A stretch of 22,387 bases of DNA. Origin: JAJFTV01 sp964426355 (lineage in GTDB: Bacteria > Chloroflexota > Anaerolineae > Anaerolineales > Anaerolineaceae). The stretch is taken from NCBI GenBank assembly GCA_964426355.1, contig CAYRRA010000055.1, positions 1 to 22,387 of the forward strand, given 5' to 3'. The notes under the pieces were generated by a model that saw nothing but the letters and a program-made list of their open reading frames with translations, searched no databases and was not told where the DNA came from. The translations under genes were made by a program, and so were the position numbers. Below, piece by piece: positions 21,880 to 22,387 of this stretch (within the stretch, counting starts at the first letter, position 1; each line of letters opens with the position of its first letter).

Positions 21880-22278
21880 TCAGGTATTTTTTTCGATATG
21901 CTCTGCCTGGCACTCCGGGCAGATACCAAAGATGACCAGGTGGTTGGTGGTAATCTGGTATGCGCTGCGATTGGCAACCTCACCCAAAAATTGCTCTACC
22001 AGTTGATGATCCAACTCACTGATCTGCTTACAATTCTGACAGACCAGGTGATGATGTGAGTGCTCGTTGACGACTTCATACACCACTGCGCCCTGCCCGA
22101 TATCGGAGACAGATATTTTCCCCGCGGCAGCCATGCGGTCGAGCGCCCGGTACACGGTGGATGTATTGGTAGCGGGCAGGCGTGGGCGAACGGTCTTATA
22201 GATTTCCCGGGCAGTCAGATGACGGTTCTCACGCCCCATAATCTCCAGGATGATGCTTTCAACAGAAGATGCGCGCAT
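21880..22278 (-). CDS. Fur-family metal-responsive transcription regulator
   Basis: A 132-residue DNA-binding repressor of the Fur/Zur/PerR group. The winged helix (about 1-68) contains LTAREIYKTVRP and the recognition segment TSTVYRALDRM (39-49). The dimer and metal domain begins at NEHSHHHLVCQNC (71-83). Two CxxC pairs, Cys 80/83 and Cys 120/123, form the usual structural zinc site. Histidines 73-77 and 113 and acidic residues at 88 and 90 can supply the regulatory site. PerR, Zur and Fur cannot be told apart safely here, so I give no symbol. The ATG at 22278 has AGGG eight bases upstream; a better ribosome-binding sequence, GAGGT, precedes an out-of-frame ATG at 22295. A terminator follows the gene closely. 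It is likely autoregulated, as is usual in the family, but I see no matching operator in the 109 bases upstream. Confidence 0.93.
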   Translation of the reverse strand: MRASSVESIILEIMGRENRHLTAREIYKTVRPRLPATNTSTVYRALDRMAAAGKISVSDIGQGAVVYEVVNEHSHHHLVCQNCKQISELDHQLVEQFLGEVANRSAYQITTNHLVIFGICPECQAEHIEKNT

Positions 22279-22387
22279 ATTGTGTTCCCTGCCATTATTT
22301 TACCTCAGTTCAAAAACTAAAACCACTTTTTTGAGATATTCAAAGACTTTGCCAGTCTGGGGGATTCGATTATTAATATAAAAAATA
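22279..22387. other. Right edge, upstream of Fur-family gene
   Basis: AT-rich sequence with no gene. TAAAAT on the minus strand (22307-22312 region) could be a -10 box for the regulator, without a good -35. The window ends before a longer upstream region can be read. Confidence 0.4.

Noticed and set aside
22293..22312. Upstream out-of-frame ATG with GAGGT before the Fur-family start, as a regulatory short ORF of 26 codons
   Set aside because: The match is short and the main start has its own AGGG; no conservation can be judged here.

Overview
The window looks like a scaffold from an uncultured member of the Chloroflexota, most likely class Anaerolineae. This is an inference. It rests on the mix of a long DnaE with an acidic linker before its C-terminal domain, an NBR1-type Ig lipoprotein with a Pro/Thr linker, a bacterial GH3-family enzyme, a phosphofructokinase with PASIDND in place of PGTIDND, and several extended -10 promoters of the form TGnTAyAAT. 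A run of exactly 100 N flanked by identical 55-base copies shows that the sequence is a short-read, probably metagenomic, assembly.

Layout, left to right. Bases 257-5432 hold two chemoreceptors on the minus strand, one without an extracellular sensor and one with a dCache sensor. A secreted lipoprotein of unknown function lies between them on the plus strand. Bases 5654-6828 hold a MoaD/ThiS-like beta-grasp protein (minus) divergent from two small membrane proteins (plus). Bases 7069-9126 are a probable two-gene minus-strand operon: an MBL-fold hydrolase followed by a short GH3-family adenylate-forming enzyme. Divergent from it is dnaE (9419-13381), then pfkA and a closely spaced NBR1-domain lipoprotein. 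Next is a large Cache-PAS-PAS-PAS-GAF-HD-GYP protein (16172-19177), a predicted cyclic-di-GMP phosphodiesterase with a long structured leader. After the assembly gap, lysS, greA and a Fur-family regulator lie on the minus strand, each with its own promoter or terminator signals.

The genes do not form one pathway. They mix core information processing and glycolysis (dnaE, lysS, greA, pfkA) with surface signalling (two chemoreceptors and the HD-GYP sensor). No cheA, cheW or flagellar gene is present, so the receptors must work with an array encoded elsewhere. Type IV pilus or gliding control is as plausible as swimming.

The least ordinary signals are not protein families. A roughly 70-base hairpin element with a built-in terminator occurs after dnaE and again after the HD-GYP gene; the shared 42-base core differs only by transitions, and one copy sits at the assembly break. 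The MoaD-like protein carries a 13-residue tail after its di-glycine. A perfect 14-base palindrome overlaps the likely greA promoter next to the Fur-family gene. I found no CRISPR array, insertion sequence, tRNA or rRNA, and no clear new multi-gene system.
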